Shown piece by piece: positions 1 to 5,815 of a stretch of DNA of 7,757 bases. Within the stretch, counting starts at the first letter, position 1. Every line of letters starts with the position of its first letter. A program made the translations under genes and the position numbers. Origin of the DNA: Candidatus Atribacteria bacterium UBA6251 (GTDB lineage Bacteria; Atribacterota; Phoenicimicrobiia; Phoenicimicrobiales; Phoenicimicrobiaceae); contig DJVR01000050.1 of NCBI GenBank assembly GCA_002441285.1, positions 1 through 7,757 on the forward strand. The letters are read 5' to 3'. The notes below the pieces were generated by a model. The model had not been told where the DNA came from, did not search any database, and saw only the letters and a program-made list of their open reading frames with translations.

Positions 1-245
1 AGTATTTAATTTTGAATACCCAGTAAAGGTGAAAAGGCAGGGTAAGAGCCTACCAGTTATTAGGTAACTAATAAGCTTAGTAAACCCCACTCGGAGCAAG
101 ACCAAATAGGAAGAGTTACAGTGGCCCGCTGAATCTTCGGGTAGGTCGCCAGAGGTGCAAGGTAACTTGCATCCCAGAGAGATGATTACCACTTTTATGT
201 CCAAAAAACATAAGAGAACAGAACTCGGCTTATGATCTACTTTAA
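1..245 (+). ncRNA. rnpB: RNase P RNA, type A, 3' part (5' end outside window)
   Basis: This is the catalytic RNA of ribonuclease P, which removes the 5' leader of pre-tRNAs. The visible part matches the 3' two thirds of bacterial type A RNase P RNA segment by segment: GGTAAGAGCC at 41-50, a P12-like hairpin TTATTA/TAATAA at 57-74, the conserved stretch 81-110 (TAAACCCCAC, TCGGAGCAAG, ACCAAATAGG), the L15 region with GGTAGGTCGCC at 140-150 that pairs with the tRNA CCA end, and a P18-like hairpin at 154-173 closed by a GTAA tetraloop. A P19-like hairpin (192-199 with 209-216) follows, then the universal 3' core ACAGAACTCGGCTTATG at 218-234. The exact 3' end cannot be fixed because the P1 partner strand lies upstream of the window; about 240-250 is likely. 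A terminator-like hairpin follows directly. Confidence 0.97.
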
Positions 246-252
246 ATTATAA

Positions 253-307
253 TTACCAAAAAAGAGATATAATCATAAAAACATTGATTATATCTCTTTT
301 TTGGTAA
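253..307 (+). terminator. Intrinsic terminator of rnpB, 23-bp perfect stem
   Basis: Positions 253-275 pair perfectly with 285-307 around a 9-nt loop (276-284). The inner part of the stem, GAGATATAATCA with TGATTATATCTC, is followed by six T residues (297-302), so the RNA would form a hairpin plus U-tract just after rnpB. The left arm carries the matching A6, so the element could also stop transcription on the other strand. The stem is long and AT-rich. Termination is inferred from structure and position. Confidence 0.85.
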
Positions 308-454
308 AAATACCTTCCTAAACTTCTTCTTTTAAATTATATTGAAGATTTTTTTATCTCGTATATTCTCATCATCTCTTTCTTTTTTAATAGAAAAAAG
401 GGCTTATATTTATGCTGGTATTCTTTTATTGCACTAAATATAGAGTGGATAGAA

Positions 455-491
455 ATTTTTTTAAAAAAATACTATTTTTTTCTAGAAAAAA
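455..491. repeat. Adjacent A/T palindromes upstream of the mraZ promoter
   Basis: Two perfect 16-bp palindromes lie side by side: 455-470 (A, T7, A7, T) and 476-491 (T6, CTAG-type centre, A6), with centres about 21 bp apart. The stretch between them is itself an inverted repeat (463-471 with 473-481, one-base spacer). A/T tracts spaced by about two helical turns can bend DNA or act as an upstream promoter element; that role is inference. The rest of 308-454 is AT-rich with no convincing gene, RNA fold or strong promoter. Confidence 0.5.
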
Positions 492-510
492 GAGGATTTT
501 CAAGAAAACA

Positions 511-526
511 TATAGTATACTATAGG
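511..526 (+). promoter_or_regulatory. Probable mraZ promoter -10 region inside a 14-bp palindrome
   Basis: TATAGTATACTATA (511-524) is a perfect palindrome and contains TATACT (516-521), one mismatch from the sigma-70 -10 consensus. No good -35 hexamer lies 16-18 bp upstream of it. TTTTCA at 497-502 is a weak candidate that would fit a -10 at 521-526 with 18 bp spacing. Transcription would start near 528-533, at the first MraZ box. The 8-mer TATACTAT recurs in the murE promoter at 4293-4300. Confidence 0.55.
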
Positions 527-528
527 TA

Positions 529-558
529 AAAGTGGAGTAAAGTGGAGTAAAGTGGAGT
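529..558 (+). promoter_or_regulatory. Tandem MraZ operator boxes, 3 x AAAGTGGAGT
   Basis: Three exact head-to-tail copies of AAAGTGGAGT occupy 529-538, 539-548 and 549-558. MraZ proteins are known to bind short G-rich direct repeats spaced by about one helical turn in front of their own gene (TGGGN-type boxes in E. coli, AAAGTG-type boxes in mycoplasmas). The period of 10 bp, the AAAGTGG core and the position just upstream of mraZ fit this exactly. The boxes lie downstream of the -10 region and end 19 nt before the mraZ ATG, so binding would block transcription initiation or early elongation. A diverged GAGGAG follows at 561-566 and doubles as the ribosome binding site. Confidence 0.85.
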
Positions 559-577
559 AAGAGGAGAAAAAAGATTA

Positions 578-1015
578 ATGTTTTTGGGACAGTATGAACA
601 TACCATTGATGAAAAAGGTAGATTAATTATTCCCGCCAGGTTTAGAGAATTATTGGGGGAGAATTTTATAATTACTTTTGGATTAGATGTTTGTCTTTTT
701 GTTTATCCTCAGGAAGAATGGAAGGATTTATCTGAAAAACTAAAATTATTACCTTTAGGCCAAAAAGATGCTCGTGCTTTTAAAAGAATACTTTTTTCTC
801 GAGCTAATGCTGGTGTCTTAGATACTCAGGGGAGAATGGTAATAATGAAATATCTCAGAGATTATGCCCGCATTGAAAGAGAAGTTATGGTCATCGGGGT
901 ACAGGATAGAATTGAAATATGGAGCAAAGAAATCTGGCAGAAGTATTTTGAAGAAATAGAAAGTTCTTATGAAGATATTGCCGAAAGGGTATATGAACAA
1001 AGGGAAAAACAGTAA
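578..1015 (+). CDS. mraZ: Transcriptional regulator MraZ
   Basis: MraZ is a DNA-binding regulator of the dcw cluster that forms ring-shaped oligomers and acts on repeats upstream of its own gene. The 145-residue product is of normal family length and has the two SpoVT/AbrB-like half-domains: the first with D11-x3-R15 in DEKGRLIIPARFREL, the second with D82-x3-R86 in LDTQGRMVIM, followed by YLRDYA where the family usually has LREYA. The conserved opening MFLGQYEHTID and the RILFSRA segment (70-76) are also typical. The ATG is preceded by GAGGAG (561-566) at 11 nt. The three AAAGTGGAGT boxes upstream make autoregulation likely. It overlaps rsmH by one base (TAATG), which indicates translational coupling. 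Confidence 0.97.
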   Translation: MFLGQYEHTIDEKGRLIIPARFRELLGENFIITFGLDVCLFVYPQEEWKDLSEKLKLLPLGQKDARAFKRILFSRANAGVLDTQGRMVIMKYLRDYARIEREVMVIGVQDRIEIWSKEIWQKYFEEIESSYEDIAERVYEQREKQ

Positions 1016-1941
1016 TGGTTTGTTTTCATATCCCAGTTATGCTCAAAGAAGTTATATACCACTTAATCCACAATAGAGGAGGTGGTGTGTATATCGATTG
1101 TACCTTAGGAGGTGGGGGGCATTCCAAGTCAATTTTGGAAAGGGTCTACCCGCAAGGTATATTGGTAGGAATTGATCAGGATATCGAAGCAATTAACAGA
1201 GCTAAGGAAGAGTTATCAATTTACCAGGATAAAGTTATATTTATTAACGATAATTTTAAAAATTTAGAAGCAATAATCTCTGATTTAAAGATAAAGAATA
1301 TTTCTGGGATACTATATGATTTAGGAGTGTCCTCTCACCAACTTAGGGAGAGGAAAAGAGGGTTCAGTTTTCAAGATGATGGACCTTTAGATATGCGTAT
1401 GGATTTATCACAACAATTTAAGGCTAGTACTTTAATAAATAATTACTCTGAGAAAGAATTAATTCGTGTCTTTAAGACTTATGGCGAGGAACGCTTTGCT
1501 TTACGGATTGCACGAACTATTGTATTAGAAAGACAAAAAAACCCTATTACTTCTACTAAACAACTGGAAGAAATAGTATTTAAATCACTGCCTGCCGAGA
1601 TAAGGAGAAAAAGGAGATGGAAAATAAATCCGTCTACTAGAATTTTCCAGGCTATACGAATAGAAGTAAATAAGGAATTGGAAGCCTTAGAAAGTAGTTT
1701 AATCCAAGCAATTAGAATGTTAGGAATAGAAGGCAGAATTTGTGTTATTTCCTATCATTCTTTAGAAGATAGAATAGTAAAGAATATCTTTAAAGAAGCA
1801 GAAAAAAAGGATGAACAATCATTGCCATATAAAATGAAAATATTGACTAAAAAACCTATTACTGCTTCGCCAGAAGAGGTGGAGAAAAACCCTAGAGCTA
1901 GAAGCGCAAAATTAAGAGTTATAGAAAAAATAAAACTATAA
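1015..1941 (+). CDS. rsmH: 16S rRNA (cytosine1402-N4)-methyltransferase RsmH
   Basis: RsmH (MraW) uses S-adenosylmethionine to methylate N4 of C1402 in the 16S rRNA decoding centre. The 308 residues show the family motifs in order: HIPVMLKEV (5-13), the SAM-binding YIDCTLGGGGHS (26-37), GIDQDIEAI (52-60), YDLGVSSHQL (101-110), RGFSFQDDGPLDMRMD (115-130), YGEERFALRIARTI (156-169), FQAIRIEVNKEL (211-222), VISYHSLEDRIVK (244-256) and the C-terminal NPRARSAKLRVIE (292-304). Length is normal. One difference is NPSTR (205-209) where the family nearly always has HPATR. The start overlaps the mraZ stop by one base, with a weak AAAGGG-type site just upstream. The 102-bp gap to ftsL holds no clear promoter or terminator. 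Confidence 0.97.
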   Translation: MVCFHIPVMLKEVIYHLIHNRGGGVYIDCTLGGGGHSKSILERVYPQGILVGIDQDIEAINRAKEELSIYQDKVIFINDNFKNLEAIISDLKIKNISGILYDLGVSSHQLRERKRGFSFQDDGPLDMRMDLSQQFKASTLINNYSEKELIRVFKTYGEERFALRIARTIVLERQKNPITSTKQLEEIVFKSLPAEIRRKRRWKINPSTRIFQAIRIEVNKELEALESSLIQAIRMLGIEGRICVISYHSLEDRIVKNIFKEAEKKDEQSLPYKMKILTKKPITASPEEVEKNPRARSAKLRVIEKIKL

Positions 1942-2043
1942 GCTAATAGGCAGGAGATTCGTTTAAGCAGTCAAGTATTACTAAATAGTCTTTTTTCTTG
2001 AATTTTAATAGATTGCGCTTAAGAAATAGAAAGGAAAAAGAAT

Positions 2044-2490
2044 ATGTCCAGTAGAAGCCAAAAGTTTAAAGAAAAAAAACATAGTAGTAATATGAACATT
2101 TTTATCAATTATAGTCTTGTTCTTTTATTTATATTCTTTTTTACTTCTTTGACTATCCTATATATATCTAATACCATTACTCTCACTGAGCTGGGATATC
2201 AATTAATTGAATTAGAAAATTATAAAGAAGATTTAATCGAAGATTATAAAAAACTCGAATTTATAGTAGAAAATTTATCTAGGATAGATCGGATTGAGGA
2301 AATTGCGTGTAATCATTTAGGGATGACCAGGGCAAAGGAAGTAAATTTTGTTGCTTCTCTTCCTTTAGTTGAAGTAAATTCAGGAATAGGCAGCGAAATA
2401 ATTAGTGAAAATAATGAAGGAAAGAAAACCTTCTTAGCTATGGTAAACCTGGACAAGATTAATCAGCTAATTTCTTCTATTCTGAAGTAG
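2044..2490 (+). CDS. ftsL: Cell division protein FtsL (FtsL/DivIC-like)
   Basis: This is a small bitopic membrane protein of the divisome that pairs with FtsB/DivIC and helps activate the septal synthase FtsW-FtsI. The sequence is too diverged for motif-based identification, so the call rests on architecture and position. There is a basic cytoplasmic N-terminus (1-17), one hydrophobic membrane segment (about 19-42), a charged heptad-like stretch likely to be coiled coil (about 47-80), and the short HLGM motif (91-94) that follows the coil in FtsL/DivIC proteins. It sits between rsmH and ftsI, the standard ftsL place. At 148 residues it is longer than many FtsL proteins because of a tail after residue 100. 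The ATG has AAAGGA (2030-2035) 8 nt upstream. Confidence 0.88.
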   Translation: MSSRSQKFKEKKHSSNMNIFINYSLVLLFIFFFTSLTILYISNTITLTELGYQLIELENYKEDLIEDYKKLEFIVENLSRIDRIEEIACNHLGMTRAKEVNFVASLPLVEVNSGIGSEIISENNEGKKTFLAMVNLDKINQLISSILK

Positions 2491-2533
2491 ATCAATTAAA
2501 TAAAATTGTGGTGAATAAAGGTGGGAATGGTAT

Positions 2534-4216
2534 TTGCTAGACAAAGAGAAGAGAGAACGGATATTTTTTTTATTGTTTCTGTTTATTGGTCTTTTTTCTT
2601 TATTAATTTATAGATTATATAATATTCAAATTATTCATTTTGAAACCTACCGAAACCTGGCCCACAAAGAACACCTAACCTCTTTTTATTTAGAAGGAGA
2701 AAGAGGTAATATCCTTGACTGTAATTTTAAAAAATTAGCGGTTAATGTAAATACCAAATCACTTTTTGCTATTCCTTCTAAGATTCAAGATTCCCAGCAA
2801 ACTGCCCACATTCTTTCTTCAGTATTGAAATTAAATAGTACTGAATTATGGGAAAAATTAAATCAGAAAAGCGCTTTTGTATGGATAAAAAGAAAACTTA
2901 ATGATTTAGAAGTAGAAAAAATAAAGGAATTAGATATAGAAGGTCTTGATTTTTTGGATGAGAATAAAAGATACTACCCCAAAAATGAGCTGGCTTCCAA
3001 TCTTCTTGGTTTTGTAGGCATTGATAATCAAGGATTGGAGGGAGCGGAATTATTTTTTGACCAGGAGTTAAAAGGATTGCCCAACCTGGTGATAATGGAA
3101 AGAGATGCAGCTGGTGGGAAAATACCCCTGAGTATCCAGGGTTCAAGTAATGCACAGGATGGAAACTCGTTAGTTATGACCATTGATGAAGTTATTCAAT
3201 ATATTACTGAGGAAGCTTTAGATAAAGCATTTCAAAAGTATAAAGCTAAGACGGGTATTGCCATAGTAGTTAAACCTAAAACTGGAGAAATATTAGCTAT
3301 GGCTTCTCGGCCTACTTATAATCCGAATGAATTTAATCACTATCCACAAGCTATCTGGAGAAATCGAGCAATAACTGATATATTTGAACCTGGTTCTACC
3401 TTTAAAGCAATTACAATTTCTACGGTTTTAGAAGAGAAAGTGGCCAGTTTAAATGAAAAATTTAATTGTAACGGGGCAATTAATTACCATGGTACCATCT
3501 TCCACGATATTGAACCTCATGGTTTACAAGATTTTACGGGAATAGTAAAAAATTCATGCAATATAGGAGTAATTCAGGTAGGGAGTAGATTAGATAAAGA
3601 GGTCTTTGAGAAATCGATAAGAAGGTTTGGTTTTGGAGCCTTAACAGAAATAGATTTACCTGGGGAAGTATCCGGGCTGGTCAGGGATAGTAAAGACTGG
3701 TCTAAGATTTCTATAGCTTCTTTGTCTATTGGACAAGAGATTGCTGTAACCCCCCTACAATTAGTTATGGCTATATCTGCTATTGCCAATCGTGGTATCT
3801 TGATGAAGCCTATGATTGCGAGGGAAATAATAGACAAAAAGGGAAATATTATTAAAATATTCAAACCGAAACCAATAAGGCAGGTAATTTCAGTAGACAC
3901 TGCTTTGATGATGAATGAGATTTTAGAGCAAGTTGTTATTGATGGTACTGGAATAAGGGCAAAAGTTGAAGGATATAGAGTAGCAGGTAAAACTGGGACA
4001 GCTCAAAAATTTGATTTTTCTATTGGGGGGTATTCAAAAAATAAATATACTGGATTATTCGTAGGTTATACTCCAGTAGAAGATCCTCAAATTGCCATTT
4101 TAGTTTTATTAGATGAACCACAAGGAAGTTATTATGGCGGTACAGTTGCAGCTCCAGTTTTTCAAGAAATTGCTTCTAAAGTACTTCCTTATTTATCGAT
4201 ACCTCCGGAAGAATAG
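2534..4216 (+). CDS. ftsI: Septal peptidoglycan transpeptidase FtsI/PBP2 (class B PBP)
   Basis: This class B penicillin-binding protein cross-links peptidoglycan at the division septum as partner of FtsW. It has a short cytoplasmic tail, a membrane anchor at about 10-28, and the N-terminal pedestal domain with RGNILD (57-62). The transpeptidase domain has all three catalytic motifs: S288-TFK (in EPGSTFK), S341-C-N343 and K486-TG (in KTGTAQK). The C-terminus ends soon after the catalytic domain with no PASTA repeats, so it is FtsI-like rather than a SpoVD/PBP with PASTA domains. The start is TTG, supported by AAAGGTGGG (2517-2525) 8 nt upstream and by the charged residues just before the anchor. 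RGNILDCNF lacks the usual DRNG after RGxI. The length of 560 residues is normal. Confidence 0.96.
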   Translation: MLDKEKRERIFFLLFLFIGLFSLLIYRLYNIQIIHFETYRNLAHKEHLTSFYLEGERGNILDCNFKKLAVNVNTKSLFAIPSKIQDSQQTAHILSSVLKLNSTELWEKLNQKSAFVWIKRKLNDLEVEKIKELDIEGLDFLDENKRYYPKNELASNLLGFVGIDNQGLEGAELFFDQELKGLPNLVIMERDAAGGKIPLSIQGSSNAQDGNSLVMTIDEVIQYITEEALDKAFQKYKAKTGIAIVVKPKTGEILAMASRPTYNPNEFNHYPQAIWRNRAITDIFEPGSTFKAITISTVLEEKVASLNEKFNCNGAINYHGTIFHDIEPHGLQDFTGIVKNSCNIGVIQVGSRLDKEVFEKSIRRFGFGALTEIDLPGEVSGLVRDSKDWSKISIASLSIGQEIAVTPLQLVMAISAIANRGILMKPMIAREIIDKKGNIIKIFKPKPIRQVISVDTALMMNEILEQVVIDGTGIRAKVEGYRVAGKTGTAQKFDFSIGGYSKNKYTGLFVGYTPVEDPQIAILVLLDEPQGSYYGGTVAAPVFQEIASKVLPYLSIPPEE

Positions 4217-4269
4217 AAAAATATAAATATAAAAAATAAAGATAGAAACTCTTTTCTAGATATTTCAAA

Positions 4270-4298
4270 TTGAAACTAAACAGACAATAAGATATACT
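4270..4298 (+). promoter_or_regulatory. Sigma-70-type promoter upstream of murE
   Basis: TTGAAA (4270-4275) and TATACT (4293-4298) are separated by exactly 17 bp, and each matches the sigma-70 consensus at five of six positions. The predicted start is near 4305, giving a leader of roughly 23 nt before murE. It lies in the 111-bp gap after ftsI, one of the two longest gaps inside the cluster, so murE, murF, mraY and what follows could be transcribed apart from the mraZ promoter. In AT-rich DNA chance matches occur, but both boxes and the spacing are good. Confidence 0.7.
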
Positions 4299-4327
4299 AT
4301 TTACGAAAAATAATGAGGCATTAAATT

Positions 4328-5815
4328 ATGAAACTAAGTGAGCTAATTAAAGATTTGGGCTTCAAAGAGATTAAAGGGCCTTTGAATATAGAAATTTCTG
4401 GGGTGAGTAATGATTCCCGTCAGGTTAAGCAGGGAGATTTATTTGTTTGTATTAAAGGATTTAGTTTTGATGGACATTCTTTTGTTAGGGAAGCTATTGA
4501 ACAAGGCAGCGTTGCTCTAGTAATAGAAAATGATTTAGAGATTTCTTGTCCAAATATAACTACAATTAAAGTCTCCGATTCTCGTCGAGCTCTCTCCCTT
4601 TTAGCTAATCGTTTTTATAATTTTCCTTCCCAAAAATTAAACTTGATTGGGGTCACCGGTACTAATGGAAAAACTACAATAGTCTATATGTTAAGAAGTA
4701 TTCTTTCTAAGGCAGGTTATCATACTGGATTACTAAGTACGGCTCAAAACATTATTGGAAATAAAATTAATACTTCTCAAATGACTACTATGGAATCCCT
4801 TGATTTACAAAAAAACTTAGCTGAAATGGTAAAGCAGAAATTAGATTATGTAGTTATAGAAGTTTCTTCTCATGCCCTACAACTTTCTCGAGTGGTCGGA
4901 TGTGATTTTGAGATAGGAATTTTTACCAATATTAGTAAAGAACATTTTGAGATTCATAAAGATTTTTCCCATTATTTAGAGGCTAAAAAAAAGTTATTTC
5001 TATATTTAAATGATAGTAAAAAAGATAAATCCAGGAAATTTGCTATTATTAATTTAGATGAGGAACATAGCCGAGATTTTATCTCTTGCAATAAAGTAAA
5101 TTTAATTACTTATGGCTTAAAGAAAAATGCTCAGGTAAGAGCTTTGGAGATAGAAAAGGGATTAAAATATATTACTTTTTTAGCTGACACACCTGCAGGT
5201 CGGGAAAAAATCTACTTGAATTTTGGGGGAGAATATAATATATATAATGCCTTGGCAGCAATAGCAGCTGCAATTACCCAGAAAATACCCTTAGAAGTAA
5301 TATCCCAAGCCTTAAAAAATTTCTATGGAGCTCCGGGGAGATATAAAATATTAGATTTGGGCCAGGATTATACAATTATAATTGATTTTGCTCATAATTA
5401 TCATGGATTAGGAAATATATTAAAATATTTGCGAAATTTTGCCCAAAAGCGTATTATTACTGTTTTTGGTCATGGTGGCGAAAAGTACCATAAAGTGAGA
5501 CCGGTAATCGGAAGGGTTCTGGGGAATTATTGTGATCACATAATTATTACGGCCGATAATCCCAAGAGTGAAGATCCTTTAGATATTGCCCGAGAAATTG
5601 AAAAAGGAGTGAAAAGAAGCGGCAAGGACTATAATATTATTGTTGAACGGGTAGAAGCGATTAAATATGCCTTGAGCATTGCGAAACAGGGAGATATTGT
5701 ATTGATTGCCGGAAAAGGACCTGAAAATGAACAGATTTACCAACATAGAATAATACCTCATAATGATGAAGAAGTAGTAAAGAGTATTTTGAGAGGAAAA
5801 GGAGAAAATTGTTAG
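4328..5815 (+). CDS. murE: UDP-MurNAc-tripeptide synthetase MurE, unusual amino-acid pocket
   Basis: MurE is the cytoplasmic ATP-dependent ligase that adds the third residue (meso-diaminopimelate or L-Lys) to UDP-MurNAc-L-Ala-D-Glu. The 495 residues show an N-terminal UDP-binding domain (about 1-100), a central ATPase domain with GVTGTNGKTT (108-117), EVSSHAL (178-184) and the lysine usually carbamylated (K220 in YLEAKKKLF), then a C-terminal domain with PGR (336-338). The seven residues invariant among Mur ligases are all present (K115, E178, H206, N304, N307, R338, D353). Several MurE signature motifs are altered: DFAHNYHGL for DYAHTPDAL, GGEKY for GGDRD, DNPK (410-413) for DNPR and GKGPE (462-466) for GKGHE. 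Substrate is therefore uncertain. The ATG has GAGG (4315-4318) 9 nt upstream. It overlaps murF by 7 nt. The cluster position supports MurE over a paralogue. Confidence 0.92.
   Translation: MKLSELIKDLGFKEIKGPLNIEISGVSNDSRQVKQGDLFVCIKGFSFDGHSFVREAIEQGSVALVIENDLEISCPNITTIKVSDSRRALSLLANRFYNFPSQKLNLIGVTGTNGKTTIVYMLRSILSKAGYHTGLLSTAQNIIGNKINTSQMTTMESLDLQKNLAEMVKQKLDYVVIEVSSHALQLSRVVGCDFEIGIFTNISKEHFEIHKDFSHYLEAKKKLFLYLNDSKKDKSRKFAIINLDEEHSRDFISCNKVNLITYGLKKNAQVRALEIEKGLKYITFLADTPAGREKIYLNFGGEYNIYNALAAIAAAITQKIPLEVISQALKNFYGAPGRYKILDLGQDYTIIIDFAHNYHGLGNILKYLRNFAQKRIITVFGHGGEKYHKVRPVIGRVLGNYCDHIIITADNPKSEDPLDIAREIEKGVKRSGKDYNIIVERVEAIKYALSIAKQGDIVLIAGKGPENEQIYQHRIIPHNDEEVVKSILRGKGENC

Noticed and set aside
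342..369. Promoter-like TTGAAG, 16 bp, TATTCT in the rnpB-mraZ gap
   Set aside because: Each box matches only four of six consensus positions in very AT-rich DNA, and it lies over 200 bp from mraZ.
412..525. A 37-codon + strand open frame (ATG at 412, TAG at 523) with an AAAGGG-like site upstream
   Set aside because: It runs through A/T palindromes and the mraZ promoter, its Lys/Phe-rich content just reflects the A and T tracts, and there is no recognisable protein feature.
308..577. Riboswitch, T-box or attenuator in the mraZ leader
   Set aside because: No conserved T-box or riboswitch core sequence and no terminator hairpin immediately ahead of mraZ; the features present are explained by MraZ boxes and A/T tracts.
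818..1000. Reverse-strand open frame opposite mraZ
   Set aside because: It is opposite a clear mraZ, has a low-complexity Phe/Tyr/Ile-rich product and no plausible start context.
1942..2043. Possible promoter or terminator between rsmH and ftsL (TTGAAT at 1998-2003, short TTAAGC/GCTTAA inverted repeat)
   Set aside because: There is no acceptable -10 box at 16-18 bp spacing, and the inverted repeat is only 6 bp with a long loop, expected by chance.
2898..3900. Reverse-strand open frames at 2898-3155 and 3574-3900 opposite ftsI
   Set aside because: Both lie fully inside ftsI, which shows all catalytic motifs in frame; the antisense products have no family resemblance.
4243..4258. Small hairpin TAGAAA/TTTCTA after ftsI as a terminator
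   Set aside because: The stem is only 6 bp, AT-rich, and not followed by a T-run; too weak to call.
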